Positions 46,748 to 57,627 of a DNA stretch of 64,000 nucleotides are shown here, piece after piece. Positions within the stretch are counted from its first letter, which is position 1. Every line of letters starts with the position of its first letter. Both the position numbers and the translations under genes were made by a program. The stretch is from Sphingobacteriaceae bacterium. Lineage in GTDB: Bacteria > Bacteroidota > Bacteroidia > B-17B0 > Aurantibacillaceae. The stretch lies in assembly GCA_947480015.1 (NCBI GenBank), contig CANKBS010000020.1, forward strand, positions 1 to 64,000, given 5' to 3'. Below the pieces are notes generated by a model. The model was not told where the DNA came from. It did not search any database and saw only the letters and a list, made by a program, of their open reading frames with translations.

Positions 46748-46849
46748 GGTTTGGGGCTTAACATGTTTATTAAAATTACAAAAATTAAATGGTGTTTTTA
46801 CTCATAAATGAAATTTAACATACAAGTAGAGTCAATTCAACTTTACAAA

Positions 46850-47160
46850 CCTTAAACTTTTAAACCCCTTTGAATCTTTTGAACTCCATTGAACCTTTTG
46901 AACCTTTTGAACTTTTGAACTATTTTGAACTTCCTTGAACCTTTGAACCATTTTAAACTTTGAACGTCACCCTGAGCCTGCCGAAAGGTTGAACCATTTG
47001 AACCTTTGAACCCTTTGAACCACATAAGGCACATAAGGTCATATAAGAAGGAGGTTCATTCAAAAAGTTTGAACACCAGAACCCTTAAAGCATTTTCAAC
47101 TTTTAAGGTCACCCTGAGCAAGTTTATGCTGAGCCAGTCGAAGCATAGAAGGGTTGAACT
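46850..47160. repeat. Composite intergenic repeat, copy 2, with extra CTCAGCATAAACTTGCTCAGGG module
   Basis: Minus-strand reading gives the same series as 12297-12520: TTATATGACCTTATGTGCC, GTGGTTCAAAG words, then CGGCAGGCTCAGGGTGACGT and more TTCAAA words. A second module near 47106 holds GAGCAAGTTTATGCTGAG. The 60-aa track ORF at 46852 is repeat, not a gene. Confidence 0.85.
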
Positions 47161-47194
47161 TTTGACCGAAGAACCAACTTGAATCATTAAAAAC

Positions 47195-47287
47195 TAAGTA
47201 CTAGAAACTAAACATTAAACACTATACATTAAACACTAAGCAAAAAAACTAAATACTAAAACAAAGCATCTACTAAACCACGGTAAA
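47195..47287. repeat. CTAAACACTA-type degenerate repeat
   Basis: Words such as AAACATTAAACACTATACAT and AAAACTAAATACTAAAAC fill the gap to the Kelch gene. Related words are at 50361-50390 and, inverted, at 62182-62240. No coding potential. Confidence 0.7.
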
Positions 47288-50275
47288 TTACTCCACAATT
47301 AGTTTGCCTGAACCAATACTTATACCATCGCCCAGAACCGTATAAAAATAAAGAGCGCTCTCAAGTGAGGTTTTGATATCATTGACGCCGGCTTTTAATT
47401 TTTCCTTTTGAACTATGCGGCCTTGCGTATTTGTAAGTATGAGTTCAATTTGATTATAACCTACTGGACAAATTACGCGGAATTTATTGCTGCAAGGATT
47501 CGGGTAAAGTTCAACAGCTTGATTTAGATTATTTTCTTTCAAACCGGTACAAGCATTCACAATTAATTGCAGGCTCACTGTTTTTGTACAGTTATTAGAT
47601 CCCGTTCCTGTTAGGCTATAAGTTTTACTGATGGTATCCAATACTATTATGGAAGGTGTTGCTTCTCCTGTATTCCATAAATAGGCCGAAGCTCCTGTAG
47701 CCTCAAGTGTCGCAGATTCTCCGGCACAAATGGCACCCGGAATTATATTGGTAGTGATGTTCGGTGCGGGTTTTACAATAATTGAACGCACGCTGGGCAC
47801 TACACTTTTGCAACCTGTTATCGTATCGGTTCCATAAACCGAATAGGTGCTCGTAGCGCTTGGTGTAAATGGAACACTGTTTAAAACGCCTCCGGTCCAG
47901 GTGTATGTATTGGCACCACTTCCGTTGAGAGTAACCGAACTACCTTCACAAATGTTTGAAGCCGATGCATTGGTATTTATTATCGGCAAACTGTTAACCG
48001 TTATACTTGCAATGGCCAGTGTTGGCGAAATACATCCGTTTAATCCTTTAGCTGCAACGGAATAGGCCGTATTTACAAGAGGTGAGATAACCGGGCCACC
48101 GTTCATGTAGGTATAGGTCGCCGCTCCTGTTGGATTTATAGTATAAGAAAAACCTATACACACCGCACCGCTGTTAATGTTAATAAAAGGTACCGGTTTC
48201 ACTGTAACACTATGTATAGCTGTTGTCGCACATGTACCACTGAAACCGGTGACGGTATACGTAATATTGGTGAATGGATTTCCGGATAATGTATTTGTTT
48301 GCATTCCTGTATTCCAGCTGTAGGTAGAAGCCCCGCCTGCTATTAAATTCAAGGGATCTCCCGCACAGGTTACATTGCTGCCGTTTATACTTACCGAAAG
48401 GTTATTTGCCACCGTAATCGTTACAGTTGCAGGAGCGCCTAAGCAACCTGCTGTAGAGGTTCCGCTAACAGTATATACACTGGTGCTTGTTGGCGAAGTA
48501 ATAGAGCTTCCACTTGAATAGGTATAAGTTGCAGCCCCAGATGGATTAAATGTAAAGGAGTTGCCAGTACAAATTCCCCCGCCGTAAACAACAATCTGCG
48601 GTAGTGGGTTAACCGTTATGGTAATGGCTGTTCTGCTGGCACTGGGACCGCAGGTAATGCCTTCAGCGTAAAATGTTGTGGTTGTGGTAAGTGTAGGAGT
48701 GAGAAATGTAAATCCCGAACTTAAATTGCTAGTGCTTGTTGGACTTGAAAACCACTGCATGCTGCCAGTAGTTGAATTTACGGTAAGTGTGCTGCCATTG
48801 CCACTACAAATTAGTTGATTGGCTGGAAGGCTTATGTTTGTGGGTGTTGGAGGTGTATAACACACATCGTAGCGCCAAAAGTCATTTAAAAGTCCGGAAG
48901 CTCCAGCCGAACGGCCAATACCTCCAAATAACCAAAGCCTTCCGTTTAAATCTGTCCAGCTCATATATTCCTGGCGACTTCCGGGCATATTATTAGGCGC
49001 CGCTATGCCTTGGGTGCCATAAACACCAAGCTGGTCAAACAGATTACTTCCCTTCATTAAGGTCCATTGGTTGTTGCTGACGTTATATTTCCACAAATCA
49101 CTCATGTAATTACTAAAAGACGAGGCAGAGCCATAGCCTCTTCCTGCAAACAACCAAAAATTTCCCGCCGCATCCGTCCATCCTTTATGCATATCTCTGC
49201 CTCCAGGTTGGGCCGTGCCAGTTGCAACGCCTATTGGACTATAGTTTGCAAGTTGATTAGGCAAACCCGACCCCTTCATCCAGGTCCAGTTATTTGTTGT
49301 TGGATCGAATTTCCAAAGATCGCTCATTAAACCGGTTGAAGTCGTGCTGTTGCCTTGACCCCATCCACCATAAAACCAGAAGTTCCCCGCCGCATCTTTA
49401 AAAGAACAAGCGTCTTGATGTCCACCGGGTGTGTTGCTGCTTGAAGGAAAACCTTGCGATCCAAATACACCCATGGCATTGGTTGGTTGGTTGCTGCCTT
49501 TCATCCAGGTAAATTGATTGGTAGCGGTGTTATATTTCCAAAGATCATTCATCACACCACCTCCAAATTGTGAAGAACCTACAGTCATACCACTAAACAT
49601 CCAAAGGCTTCCCGTTGCATCACTCCAACCCACTGCCTGCAGTCTTTGTCCCGACAAATTAGAAGAATTAGCAACACCTAGTGTTCCGTATACGGCATAC
49701 TGATTGGCTGAAGTGCCAATACAGCCGCTATAGAAGGTCCATTGATTGGTGGTAATGTTATATTTCCATAAATCGTTCAAGTAATTCGTTCCACCAAGTG
49801 TAGTGGTACCATAATAGCCCATGCCTCCATACAACCATAAATTTCCAGAAGGGTCTACCCAGGTTAAAGCGTTTTTTTTACCGCCAGGCCTGTTTCCCGG
49901 TGCAGCTATGCCCGGTGTTCCGTATGCGGATGGCTGATTAACAAGGGGCGAGCCTTGCATAAAGGTCCATTCGTTTGTTGTTGGATTATAACGCCACAAA
50001 TCATTTAAATAATTATAACCCGATATAAACTGGCCGTAACCTTCACCACCAAATAGCCATAAATTACCGTTTAGGTCTGTCCAAGTAGCTCCCGAACGAC
50101 GGGCACCGGGCGTATTGGCAGTTGAAGGTAAACCCTGAGTGCCGTAAATACCCAAGGCGTTAGGAGTCGTCGTTCCCGTTACCCAGGTAAAATTCTGAGA
50201 GGAAGCAGTTTCTGATATCAAAAAAAGAAAAATGTAAAATGCAAATAGGACTTGGGTTTTGAAAAGTGCTTTCAT
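47288..50275 (-). CDS. Kelch-repeat T9SS type A surface protein with Ig-like domains
   Basis: 995 residues. Signal peptide (ALFKTQVLFAFYIFLFLI...), then six Kelch-type repeats of about 65 residues marked by NDLWRYNPTTNEWTFMQGS, YLNDLWKYNITTNQWTFYSG and similar words (about 40-470). Next come six or more Ig/PKD-like units of about 75-80 residues with CxGxS/T and AxTYTW/S patterns (about 480-900), and a T9SS domain (VELYPNPCSNKFRV). It should be a surface-exposed binding or scaffold protein. Confidence 0.9.
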   Translation of the reverse strand: MKALFKTQVLFAFYIFLFLISETASSQNFTWVTGTTTPNALGIYGTQGLPSTANTPGARRSGATWTDLNGNLWLFGGEGYGQFISGYNYLNDLWRYNPTTNEWTFMQGSPLVNQPSAYGTPGIAAPGNRPGGKKNALTWVDPSGNLWLYGGMGYYGTTTLGGTNYLNDLWKYNITTNQWTFYSGCIGTSANQYAVYGTLGVANSSNLSGQRLQAVGWSDATGSLWMFSGMTVGSSQFGGGVMNDLWKYNTATNQFTWMKGSNQPTNAMGVFGSQGFPSSSNTPGGHQDACSFKDAAGNFWFYGGWGQGNSTTSTGLMSDLWKFDPTTNNWTWMKGSGLPNQLANYSPIGVATGTAQPGGRDMHKGWTDAAGNFWLFAGRGYGSASSFSNYMSDLWKYNVSNNQWTLMKGSNLFDQLGVYGTQGIAAPNNMPGSRQEYMSWTDLNGRLWLFGGIGRSAGASGLLNDFWRYDVCYTPPTPTNISLPANQLICSGNGSTLTVNSTTGSMQWFSSPTSTSNLSSGFTFLTPTLTTTTTFYAEGITCGPSASRTAITITVNPLPQIVVYGGGICTGNSFTFNPSGAATYTYSSGSSITSPTSTSVYTVSGTSTAGCLGAPATVTITVANNLSVSINGSNVTCAGDPLNLIAGGASTYSWNTGMQTNTLSGNPFTNITYTVTGFSGTCATTAIHSVTVKPVPFININSGAVCIGFSYTINPTGAATYTYMNGGPVISPLVNTAYSVAAKGLNGCISPTLAIASITVNSLPIINTNASASNICEGSSVTLNGSGANTYTWTGGVLNSVPFTPSATSTYSVYGTDTITGCKSVVPSVRSIIVKPAPNITTNIIPGAICAGESATLEATGASAYLWNTGEATPSIIVLDTISKTYSLTGTGSNNCTKTVSLQLIVNACTGLKENNLNQAVELYPNPCSNKFRVICPVGYNQIELILTNTQGRIVQKEKLKAGVNDIKTSLESALYFYTVLGDGISIGSGKLIVE

Positions 50276-50360
50276 ATTGAAAAATTTGCCGTAAAGATAA
50301 GCTTTTTTTGCATATCCTTTTTTGCCTGAGGTCTCCGTTTATGGATTGCAGGAGGCGTAA

Positions 50361-50600
50361 CTAAACACTAAACACTAACAACTAGCTAGAGGTAAAGTTT
50401 AGTATGGTTATGAAGTCTTTGAGGTGGCCAAATGCGGTCATGTATTTTTAATCCACATGAGACATTCTCCTTCTGAAAGCTATCAACCGAAGGATTATAC
50501 CCTTTGAACCCTTTGAACCCTTTGAATGTCCCCTGAGCAAGTTTATGCTGAGTTTGGCCGATAACTATCGTACGAAGGATGGTTAAAAAAATAGGCGTCT
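50361..50600. repeat. Mixed intergenic repeats before the second TPR/PD40 gene
   Basis: Contains CTAAACACTAAACACTA (50361-50380), TTTGAACCCTTTGAACCC (50505-50525) and CCCTGAGCAAGTTTATGCTGAG (50531-50552). Between 50600 and 50750 lie words such as TGTGGCCATTGTGGTTAAAG. These are pieces of the composite repeats seen at 12.3 and 46.9 kb. Nothing coding is seen in 50276-50811. Confidence 0.8.
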
Positions 50601-50757
50601 AGCTCCGTGACCTTTGTGCCAAACATTGTGGCCATTGTGGTTAAAGCAAACCATGAAACTATTTCGCTTGCGAACATGGCAGGGTGCGCCTGTTGAATGT
50701 GAACCCCTTGAACCACTATGGTTTTTTCTAAGTAAAAAGCATTAAAAACTAATAAAA

Positions 50758-50789
50758 AAAACCCTCCAAACCGAAGTCAAGAGGGTTTA
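50758..50789 (-). terminator. Terminator of the minus-strand TPR/PD40/SPOR gene
   Basis: On the minus strand AAACCCTC (50781-50788 reversed) pairs with GAGGGTTT (50759-50766 reversed), followed by TTTTT. Confidence 0.85.
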
Positions 50790-50811
50790 TATGATATAAC
50801 AAAGCTTCTTA

Positions 50812-53088
50812 TTAATTGATTGGCTGTGCCGAGAAATCAATCATGATTAAATCTTCTAAGGTATAACGTTTACCATCTACAAACGCTACAATCCATGAAT
50901 CGGCGGTACCTTTGCTTATCGCTTTCTGACGGTGTTTTTCAGCGTCTTTTAACGTAGTAAATTGTTTTTGAGTGAAACGAGTAATGCCATCCGGGTAACT
51001 TTCCGATTCTAATTTACCTAAAGATTGTAATTGCGCACCTTTAAAATTAGCCGGGTTTCTGTATGCACCCACCTGTACTTTAAATACCAAATTACCCGAA
51101 CAATAATTTCCGGCCAATTCCATTAACTGTTTGTACACTGCCGCATCGTTTAACGATTTACCTTTAACCCCACTTAAATCAGGCAGGGTAGGTTCACAAG
51201 GTGCATTTTTCGCTACCACTTCTTTTTCTTCCTTCACCACTATTTCTTTTACAGGAGCTTTAGTTTTTTCCTTCTTTGGTTCTACAACCGCTATAGGCTC
51301 TTCTTTAACAACTTCCATAACAGGTTCTACTTTTACCACTTCTTTCACAGGTTCTACTTTTGCCACCTCTTTCACCGGTTCTTCTTTTACAACAACAGGC
51401 TCCGGAACCACCGGTTTCACCACTTCTTTAGGCTTTACCTTCATAACCGTAACCACCGATTTTTTTGGATTTGGATTAGTGGCTAAATACACAGGCGTAT
51501 ATAAATAAAAGTCTTTGCTCTGCTCCATATACGAAGCTAAAGTCTCAATATCCACATCTTCTTCTACCGGATCAAATCCATCGGCAATAACTTTAATTCG
51601 GTAAACATTACCCGGACTAAGTGCCATTAAATATTTTCCGGTTTTATTATTACTGGTAAATGGACCAATGTTTTCTTTCTTAGCGGTTTTAATCACTTCA
51701 ATTTTCGCTCCAATTGGTTTTTCATCACCATATACGGTTCCTTTAATGAGGGCTACAATTGGCTTCTCACCTAAGATACCCGGGGTAACCATATAAATAT
51801 CTTGTTGACCAAAAGCACCTGCGCCATTTCGGTCACTACTAAAATACCCTTTATCCCCTTTCGAATTAATTACATAATACGAATCATCTTCTGTGGTATT
51901 CAAAGGAATACCCATGCTTTTTGGAGCGGTCCAGCCATTGTCTTCTTTAATAGAGAACATGATATCATATCCCCCAATACTTTGATGCCCTTTTGAACTG
52001 AAGAATAAGGTAATCCCATCGGGGTGAATAAAAGGCGCATCATCATCATAAGGTGTGTTAATGTTTGGTCCCAGGTTAACAGCCGGCCCCCAATCACCAT
52101 CTATATTTTCACTCACCCAAATATCCCTACCTCCTAAACCTTCAGGCCGTTCAGAAGCGAAGTATAAATATTTTCCATCAGCAGAAATGGAACAAGAACC
52201 TTCCCAATAATCAATGGTATTAATATTAGCATTTAAAGCTATTGGTGTTGAATAGTCATTGCCTACTAACTTACTCACCATAATATCACCCGGATTATTA
52301 TTATTACTTAAAAAGGTAAACAAGGTTTGACCACTTGGTGAAATAGCAATGGCAGCATCGTTACCGCTAGTATTTAAATTTTTCATCGGTACCGGTTTAT
52401 TCCATGTGGTGCCTGATGTATCGCGGGTACTGATAAATATATCCGATAAAAACACCCCGTTAACAGGGTCAGATTGAAGGGCGGTGTTTAATTTACCCCC
52501 CATACTTTTACTTCCAATGTAGGTGTATATCAATTCCGACTCATCGGCCGTTATAATAGGTACCCCTTCTAATTCATTGGTGTTTACAGGAGATCCGATA
52601 TTAGTAATCTCAGCATAAATTTTATTCTGCATCAGGTATTTCCCGTTCTCACAATTCTTAATGGTTAAGGCCACCTCATCCAGTAAAAACTTATCTTCTT
52701 TTTTGGTGCTTTTTGATAAAATCTCAACCAAAGGTGTTAAAGTCGCAATGCCCTCATCAAATTTATAGTTTCGGTGAAAGGCTTTCCCTAAATAGACTTC
52801 TACTTCTAGGGTTTTGTAGCGCTGTTTCATATCCTTAAAGATCTCGATGGCACGGTCTTTCTTATCCGCGTAATTTAAACAGCAGATCCCCAATTTAAAT
52901 TGGTAATCGATCTCTTTTGGATAACGTGAATGTAATTTGTCGAAAATTTCATAAGCCTTCACATATTGGTGTGAATTTAAAGCGTCATAACCCTGATCTT
53001 CCATAGTACTACGCGATTGGGCCTTTGAGAGACCTGCCATAAGTATAAATACAAATGCAACGAGGTAATAAGTGTTAAATTTGACCAT
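50812..53088 (-). CDS. TPR - PD40 propeller - SPOR-like periplasmic protein (paralogue B)
   Basis: 758 residues with the same order as paralogue A at 21321: signal peptide (LVAFVFILMAGLSKAQ), TPR-like helices (30-150), PD40 strands (YLYFASERPEGLGGRDIWVS, LFFSSKGHQSIGGYDIMF) to about 430, a regulatory beta domain, a KVEPVKEVVKVEPV repeat linker (570-640), and a C-terminal SPOR-like domain (FKVQVGAYRNPANFKG). Single gene with its own terminator. Peptidoglycan contact by the SPOR domain and outer-surface-independent periplasmic location are inferred. Confidence 0.86.
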   Translation of the reverse strand: MVKFNTYYLVAFVFILMAGLSKAQSRSTMEDQGYDALNSHQYVKAYEIFDKLHSRYPKEIDYQFKLGICCLNYADKKDRAIEIFKDMKQRYKTLEVEVYLGKAFHRNYKFDEGIATLTPLVEILSKSTKKEDKFLLDEVALTIKNCENGKYLMQNKIYAEITNIGSPVNTNELEGVPIITADESELIYTYIGSKSMGGKLNTALQSDPVNGVFLSDIFISTRDTSGTTWNKPVPMKNLNTSGNDAAIAISPSGQTLFTFLSNNNNPGDIMVSKLVGNDYSTPIALNANINTIDYWEGSCSISADGKYLYFASERPEGLGGRDIWVSENIDGDWGPAVNLGPNINTPYDDDAPFIHPDGITLFFSSKGHQSIGGYDIMFSIKEDNGWTAPKSMGIPLNTTEDDSYYVINSKGDKGYFSSDRNGAGAFGQQDIYMVTPGILGEKPIVALIKGTVYGDEKPIGAKIEVIKTAKKENIGPFTSNNKTGKYLMALSPGNVYRIKVIADGFDPVEEDVDIETLASYMEQSKDFYLYTPVYLATNPNPKKSVVTVMKVKPKEVVKPVVPEPVVVKEEPVKEVAKVEPVKEVVKVEPVMEVVKEEPIAVVEPKKEKTKAPVKEIVVKEEKEVVAKNAPCEPTLPDLSGVKGKSLNDAAVYKQLMELAGNYCSGNLVFKVQVGAYRNPANFKGAQLQSLGKLESESYPDGITRFTQKQFTTLKDAEKHRQKAISKGTADSWIVAFVDGKRYTLEDLIMIDFSAQPIN

Positions 53089-53514
53089 GTTTTTTTGTTT
53101 ATATTAATAAGTATAAAAATTGCAATTAAAGCCTTTGGTATTTTGATGGCCTTAACAAACTTATTAAGAGGGGGATGTTTAATTCCTAAAATTTAGATTT
53201 TTCGGGATTAAACTGGTTATTTAGTGAAACAATGGCAGACTTATTACTTTTAAAAACGATTTAACTACCTGGGTGCAAGGTTTTTGTTCAAAGCAAAGCC
53301 TCGGTTTTATACTAAATGGGCTAAACACGTGAATAAAATGAAACCGCTAAAAGTTTGGGTTTTGCGCCAGGGACACGAAAGGTTTAGCTCTTTTTGAGGC
53401 GCACTATAATTGAACGCCAACTCACACCAAAAAAAAGCCGAAGCCTTAGTGGAGCCTGCAGCGGCCAGCTCGGGCGCCCAAATAAAAAAATGGTGTCATC
53501 AAACTATTAAAAAA
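53089..53514. other. Intergenic region with no recognised feature
   Basis: AT-rich sequence; the overlapping plus-strand ORF at 53410 is a shadow. No repeat, terminator or RNA is recognised. The LRR gene on the minus strand ends at 53515. Confidence 0.5.
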
Positions 53515-54117
53515 TTACCAGCTGCAGTTGCAGGGCGAACTAAAAAAGATGGTACAATCGGGCAACATGGCCGAAATGGCATCCTGGTGGTTTTGAGGAA
53601 TGAGAATATTTCGCAAATCCATCCACTTCAGGTTTTTTAGTTTAGACATGGTTTCAGGAAAATACTCCAAATTATTGCTCCACAAATCGGCCACTTCCAA
53701 GTTTTCGAGGTCCCCAAAACTATACGGTAAAACACTCACCTCGTTTTGATTGATGTTTAAGAATTTGAGGTTTTTTAATCCACCAATGTTTTTAGGAAGA
53801 AATTCCAAACCGGTTTTGCTGATGATGAGGTATTGTAAATTCACAAAAGTAACAATGGAATCGGGCAGTTCTTTAATATCGTTTTTACTCAAATCGAGGT
53901 ACTGTAAATTTTTAAATTTATAAACCACACTGGGAAAACCTTTGAATTTTTTTTTACGCAAACTTAACTTTATCACATCATCCGGATTTTTAAGCGCCTC
54001 TCCCAAATCGGTGTATTCCTGATAAGTAGCCAAGGTAATAGAGTCGAGCAGCGTGGTTTGAGCCCAACAAAAATTGCTCAGCCAGCTAAATAAAATAAGT
54101 ATTAAAATTCTTTTCAT
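53515..54117 (-). CDS. Secreted leucine-rich repeat protein
   Basis: About 200 residues from the ATG at 54117 (the track start nine codons upstream lies inside ribF). Signal peptide MKRILILILFSWLSNFCWAQ. Five LRRs follow with pattern LxxLxxLDLSxNxI/LxxLPxxI (LQYLDLSKNDIKELPDSI, LKFLNINQNEVSVLPYSF). It ends in a Cys pair (PCNCSW). The start overlaps the ribF stop by ATGA, so both are translationally coupled. Binding partner unknown. Confidence 0.86.
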   Translation of the reverse strand: MKRILILILFSWLSNFCWAQTTLLDSITLATYQEYTDLGEALKNPDDVIKLSLRKKKFKGFPSVVYKFKNLQYLDLSKNDIKELPDSIVTFVNLQYLIISKTGLEFLPKNIGGLKNLKFLNINQNEVSVLPYSFGDLENLEVADLWSNNLEYFPETMSKLKNLKWMDLRNILIPQNHQDAISAMLPDCTIFFSSPCNCSW

Positions 54118-55052
54118 GAATACTCGGGTCTTAATTGCAGACAAATTTCTTTGTCCTCATTAAGGGCCATTTTTAGTTCAGTTAAGTTAGAGAATTTTTT
54201 CTCGTCACGGATTCTTTTAAGAAAATTTAGTTTAATGGTCTTATTATAAATATCGGCAGTGAAATCAAAAATATGCACTTCCAATTTGATGGCCTCATCG
54301 GCATCGGTAGTAGGATTAAGCCCCACATTCATCATGCCAAAGTACGGAGCGCCATCAACCAACACTTCCACAAAATACACCCCTGTTTTAGGAATGATTT
54401 TTTCTTCACCCTCAGGTTTTACATTGGCCGTGGCATAACCCAGGGTTCGACCCAATTGTTTGCCTTTAACCACTAAACCATTTAAAAAAAAGCGGTGACC
54501 CAAATATTCATTTGCCAATTCAATTTGGCCCTCTTCCAATGCCTTGCGAATCTTGCTGCTGCTAATAGCAATGGTATCAATGTCTTTAGCGCTGATTTCT
54601 TCAACCGAAAAACCAAATTGTTTGGCGTAATTTTTGAGGGTATAAATATCGCCCCCACGGTTTTTACCAAACTTGTGATCGTAGCCTATTACGAGGTGTT
54701 TCACTTGTAATTCTTTGTGCAGCACTTCCTCTACATAAAACTGCGCGTCCATTTCAGAAAAAGCTTTGCTAAAGGGATATACCACGGCCACATCTACACC
54801 ATAGGTTTCAAATAATTCGAGTTTTTCATCGATGAGTGTGAGTAGTTTCAGGTCTTTTTGTTCGGGGAATAAAACCTTGCGGGGATGCGGTTCAAATGTA
54901 AGCACCACGGTTTTTAATCCCGTTTTTTGTTTTAATTCCTGTAAACGTTTCAAAATTTTTTGGTGCCCCACGTGCACCCCGTCGAAGGTGCCAATGGTAA
55001 CAATGGTGGGCGACTCTATTCTAAAATGTTCGGTGTTTTGGACAATCAGCAC
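54114..55052 (-). CDS. ribF: Bifunctional riboflavin kinase / FAD synthetase
   Basis: 312 residues. The FAD synthetase half has TIGTFDGVHVGHQKI (HxGH nucleotidyl motif) and ISSSKIRKALEEG; the kinase half has LGRTLGYATANV and KLEVHIFDF. It makes FMN and FAD. The only start in frame is GTG at 55052. A TACTTTTG box (minus strand, 55057-55064) ends 4 bases before it, so the message may have almost no leader. Coupled to the LRR gene downstream. Confidence 0.94.
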   Translation of the reverse strand: MLIVQNTEHFRIESPTIVTIGTFDGVHVGHQKILKRLQELKQKTGLKTVVLTFEPHPRKVLFPEQKDLKLLTLIDEKLELFETYGVDVAVVYPFSKAFSEMDAQFYVEEVLHKELQVKHLVIGYDHKFGKNRGGDIYTLKNYAKQFGFSVEEISAKDIDTIAISSSKIRKALEEGQIELANEYLGHRFFLNGLVVKGKQLGRTLGYATANVKPEGEEKIIPKTGVYFVEVLVDGAPYFGMMNVGLNPTTDADEAIKLEVHIFDFTADIYNKTIKLNFLKRIRDEKKFSNLTELKMALNEDKEICLQLRPEYS

Positions 55053-55167
55053 AAAACAAAAGTAAGTTTAATTTAATTAATTCGGAGTTTTTGCCGCCTT
55101 AAACTTTTTTAATAAAAAGTGACCTTTCAAAACTGTTAAAAACCCCTTAATAAATAGCATTTTTTTG

Positions 55168-55198
55168 TTGATAGAATAAGATTAAAATACTACCTTTG
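55168..55198 (+). promoter_or_regulatory. Bacteroidota-type promoter of atpD
   Basis: TTG (55168-55170), 20 nt, TACCTTTG (55191-55198). The start of transcription should be about 25 bases before the ATG at 55229. Confidence 0.72.
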
Positions 55199-55207
55199 CG
55201 CTCGTAA

Positions 55208-56739
<1,532 letters not shown>

Positions 56740-56740
<1 letters not shown>

Positions 56741-56815
56741 AGAACCAAGAACCAAGAACCAAGAACCAAGAGCCAAGAACCAAGAGCCAAGATTCAAGAG
56801 CCAAGATTCAGGAGC
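56740..56815. repeat. AAGAACC heptamer tandem repeat between atpD and atpC
   Basis: About ten units of 7 bp: four AAGAACC, then AAGAGCC, AAGAACC, AAGAGCC, AAGATTC, AAGAGCC, AAGATTC and a partial unit. It starts in the atpD stop codon and fills most of the 116-base space to atpC. Confidence 0.93.
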
Positions 56816-56856
56816 ATTTATCTTGAATTTTCTTCTTACTCTAAAAAACAATTGAT

Positions 56857-57093
56857 ATGAAATTAGAAATTATCACCCCTGATACAAAACTCTACGAAGG
56901 TACTGTGAAGTCAGCCATTTTTCCCGGTAATGAAGGGAGTTTTGGTGTACTCGACGAACATGCTCCAATGATTGCCACGCTTAAAGCAGGTAAAGTAGTG
57001 CTTATAGAAGAAAACAACAGCAAGGTTGAATTTGAGGTAAAAGGCGGGGTGGTTGAGGTTCTTCACAACAAAGTAATTGTATTGGCCGAATAA
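56857..57093 (+). CDS. atpC: F1 ATP synthase epsilon subunit (short form)
   Basis: 78 residues containing only the N-terminal beta-sandwich (LEIITPDTKLYEGTVKSAIFPGNEGSFGVL, DEHAPMIATLKAG). The C-terminal helical hairpin that can inhibit ATPase in many bacteria is absent, which is common in the phylum. Follows atpD through the heptamer repeat and ends in a terminator. Confidence 0.95.
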   Translation: MKLEIITPDTKLYEGTVKSAIFPGNEGSFGVLDEHAPMIATLKAGKVVLIEENNSKVEFEVKGGVVEVLHNKVIVLAE

Positions 57094-57124
57094 AAGCTGT
57101 TCAAATTATTAATTCAAAAAAAAT

Positions 57125-57150
57125 CCTGGTTTTATACCGGGTTTTTTTTT
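57125..57150 (+). terminator. Terminator of atpC
   Basis: CCTGGT / ACCGGG (one T-G pair) with loop TTTAT, followed by nine T. Confidence 0.8.
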
Positions 57151-57200
57151 GCCCCTATTTCGACGCATGTCTAGAAAACACTTGTGTAATCCAGAAAAGC

Positions 57201-57509
57201 ATGAGCACTAAAGCCGACATTTCGGTTATTAGTTCCAAATCCGAACACGCGCTGGTGTTTCCAAATCCGGTAAACGATAAAGCTACCATCGCTTTTTCGG
57301 CGGGTGATCATAAAAAAGCAAAAATTGACTTAGTTTCCTTAATGGGTCAAAACTTTGCCAGCATTGAAACAGAGGTGAAATCAGCCGGTGATTATGAGGA
57401 AACTATCGACTTTAAAGCCATGAATTTAGAGAGGCGTATTTATTTTATAAACACCACCATTGGTGATCATTCACAAAAACAAAAAGTTGTTTATACAAAA
57501 GCCAATTAG
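57201..57509 (+). CDS. Orphan T9SS sorting domain without cargo or signal peptide
   Basis: 102 residues, almost exactly the length of a T9SS tail: ALVFPNPVNDKATIAFS, then IDLVSLMGQNFASIE, then RRIYFINTTIGDHSQKQKVVYTK. No signal peptide, membrane helix or cargo region precedes it. A terminator follows. It is either a piece of a degraded cargo gene or a small protein that uses the fold without export; the LERRIYFI turn differs from the usual SSGIYFI, which favours decay. Confidence 0.7.
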   Translation: MSTKADISVISSKSEHALVFPNPVNDKATIAFSAGDHKKAKIDLVSLMGQNFASIETEVKSAGDYEETIDFKAMNLERRIYFINTTIGDHSQKQKVVYTKAN

Positions 57510-57526
57510 TCATTTTATTAATTTTA

Positions 57527-57560
57527 AAATGGTCGCACCATAAAGGCGGCCATTTTTTTT
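57527..57560 (+). terminator. Terminator after the orphan T9SS domain
   Basis: Ten-base stem AAATGGTCGC / GCGGCCATTT (one T-G pair) followed by T residues. Confidence 0.9.
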
Positions 57561-57627
57561 GGGAAAGCATAACACTGCTAAAACTGAAAATAGAAAAGGA
57601 TTAATTAAATTAGTAAAAAATTAATTC

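Noticed and set aside
46852-47034. 60-aa ORF in the composite repeat
   Set aside because: It consists of FKGFKGS/WFKGSR words caused by the TTCAAAGG repeats; no start signal and no gene-like composition.
53410-53640. 76-aa plus-strand ORF
   Set aside because: It overlaps the end of the LRR gene and has no start context; a shadow.
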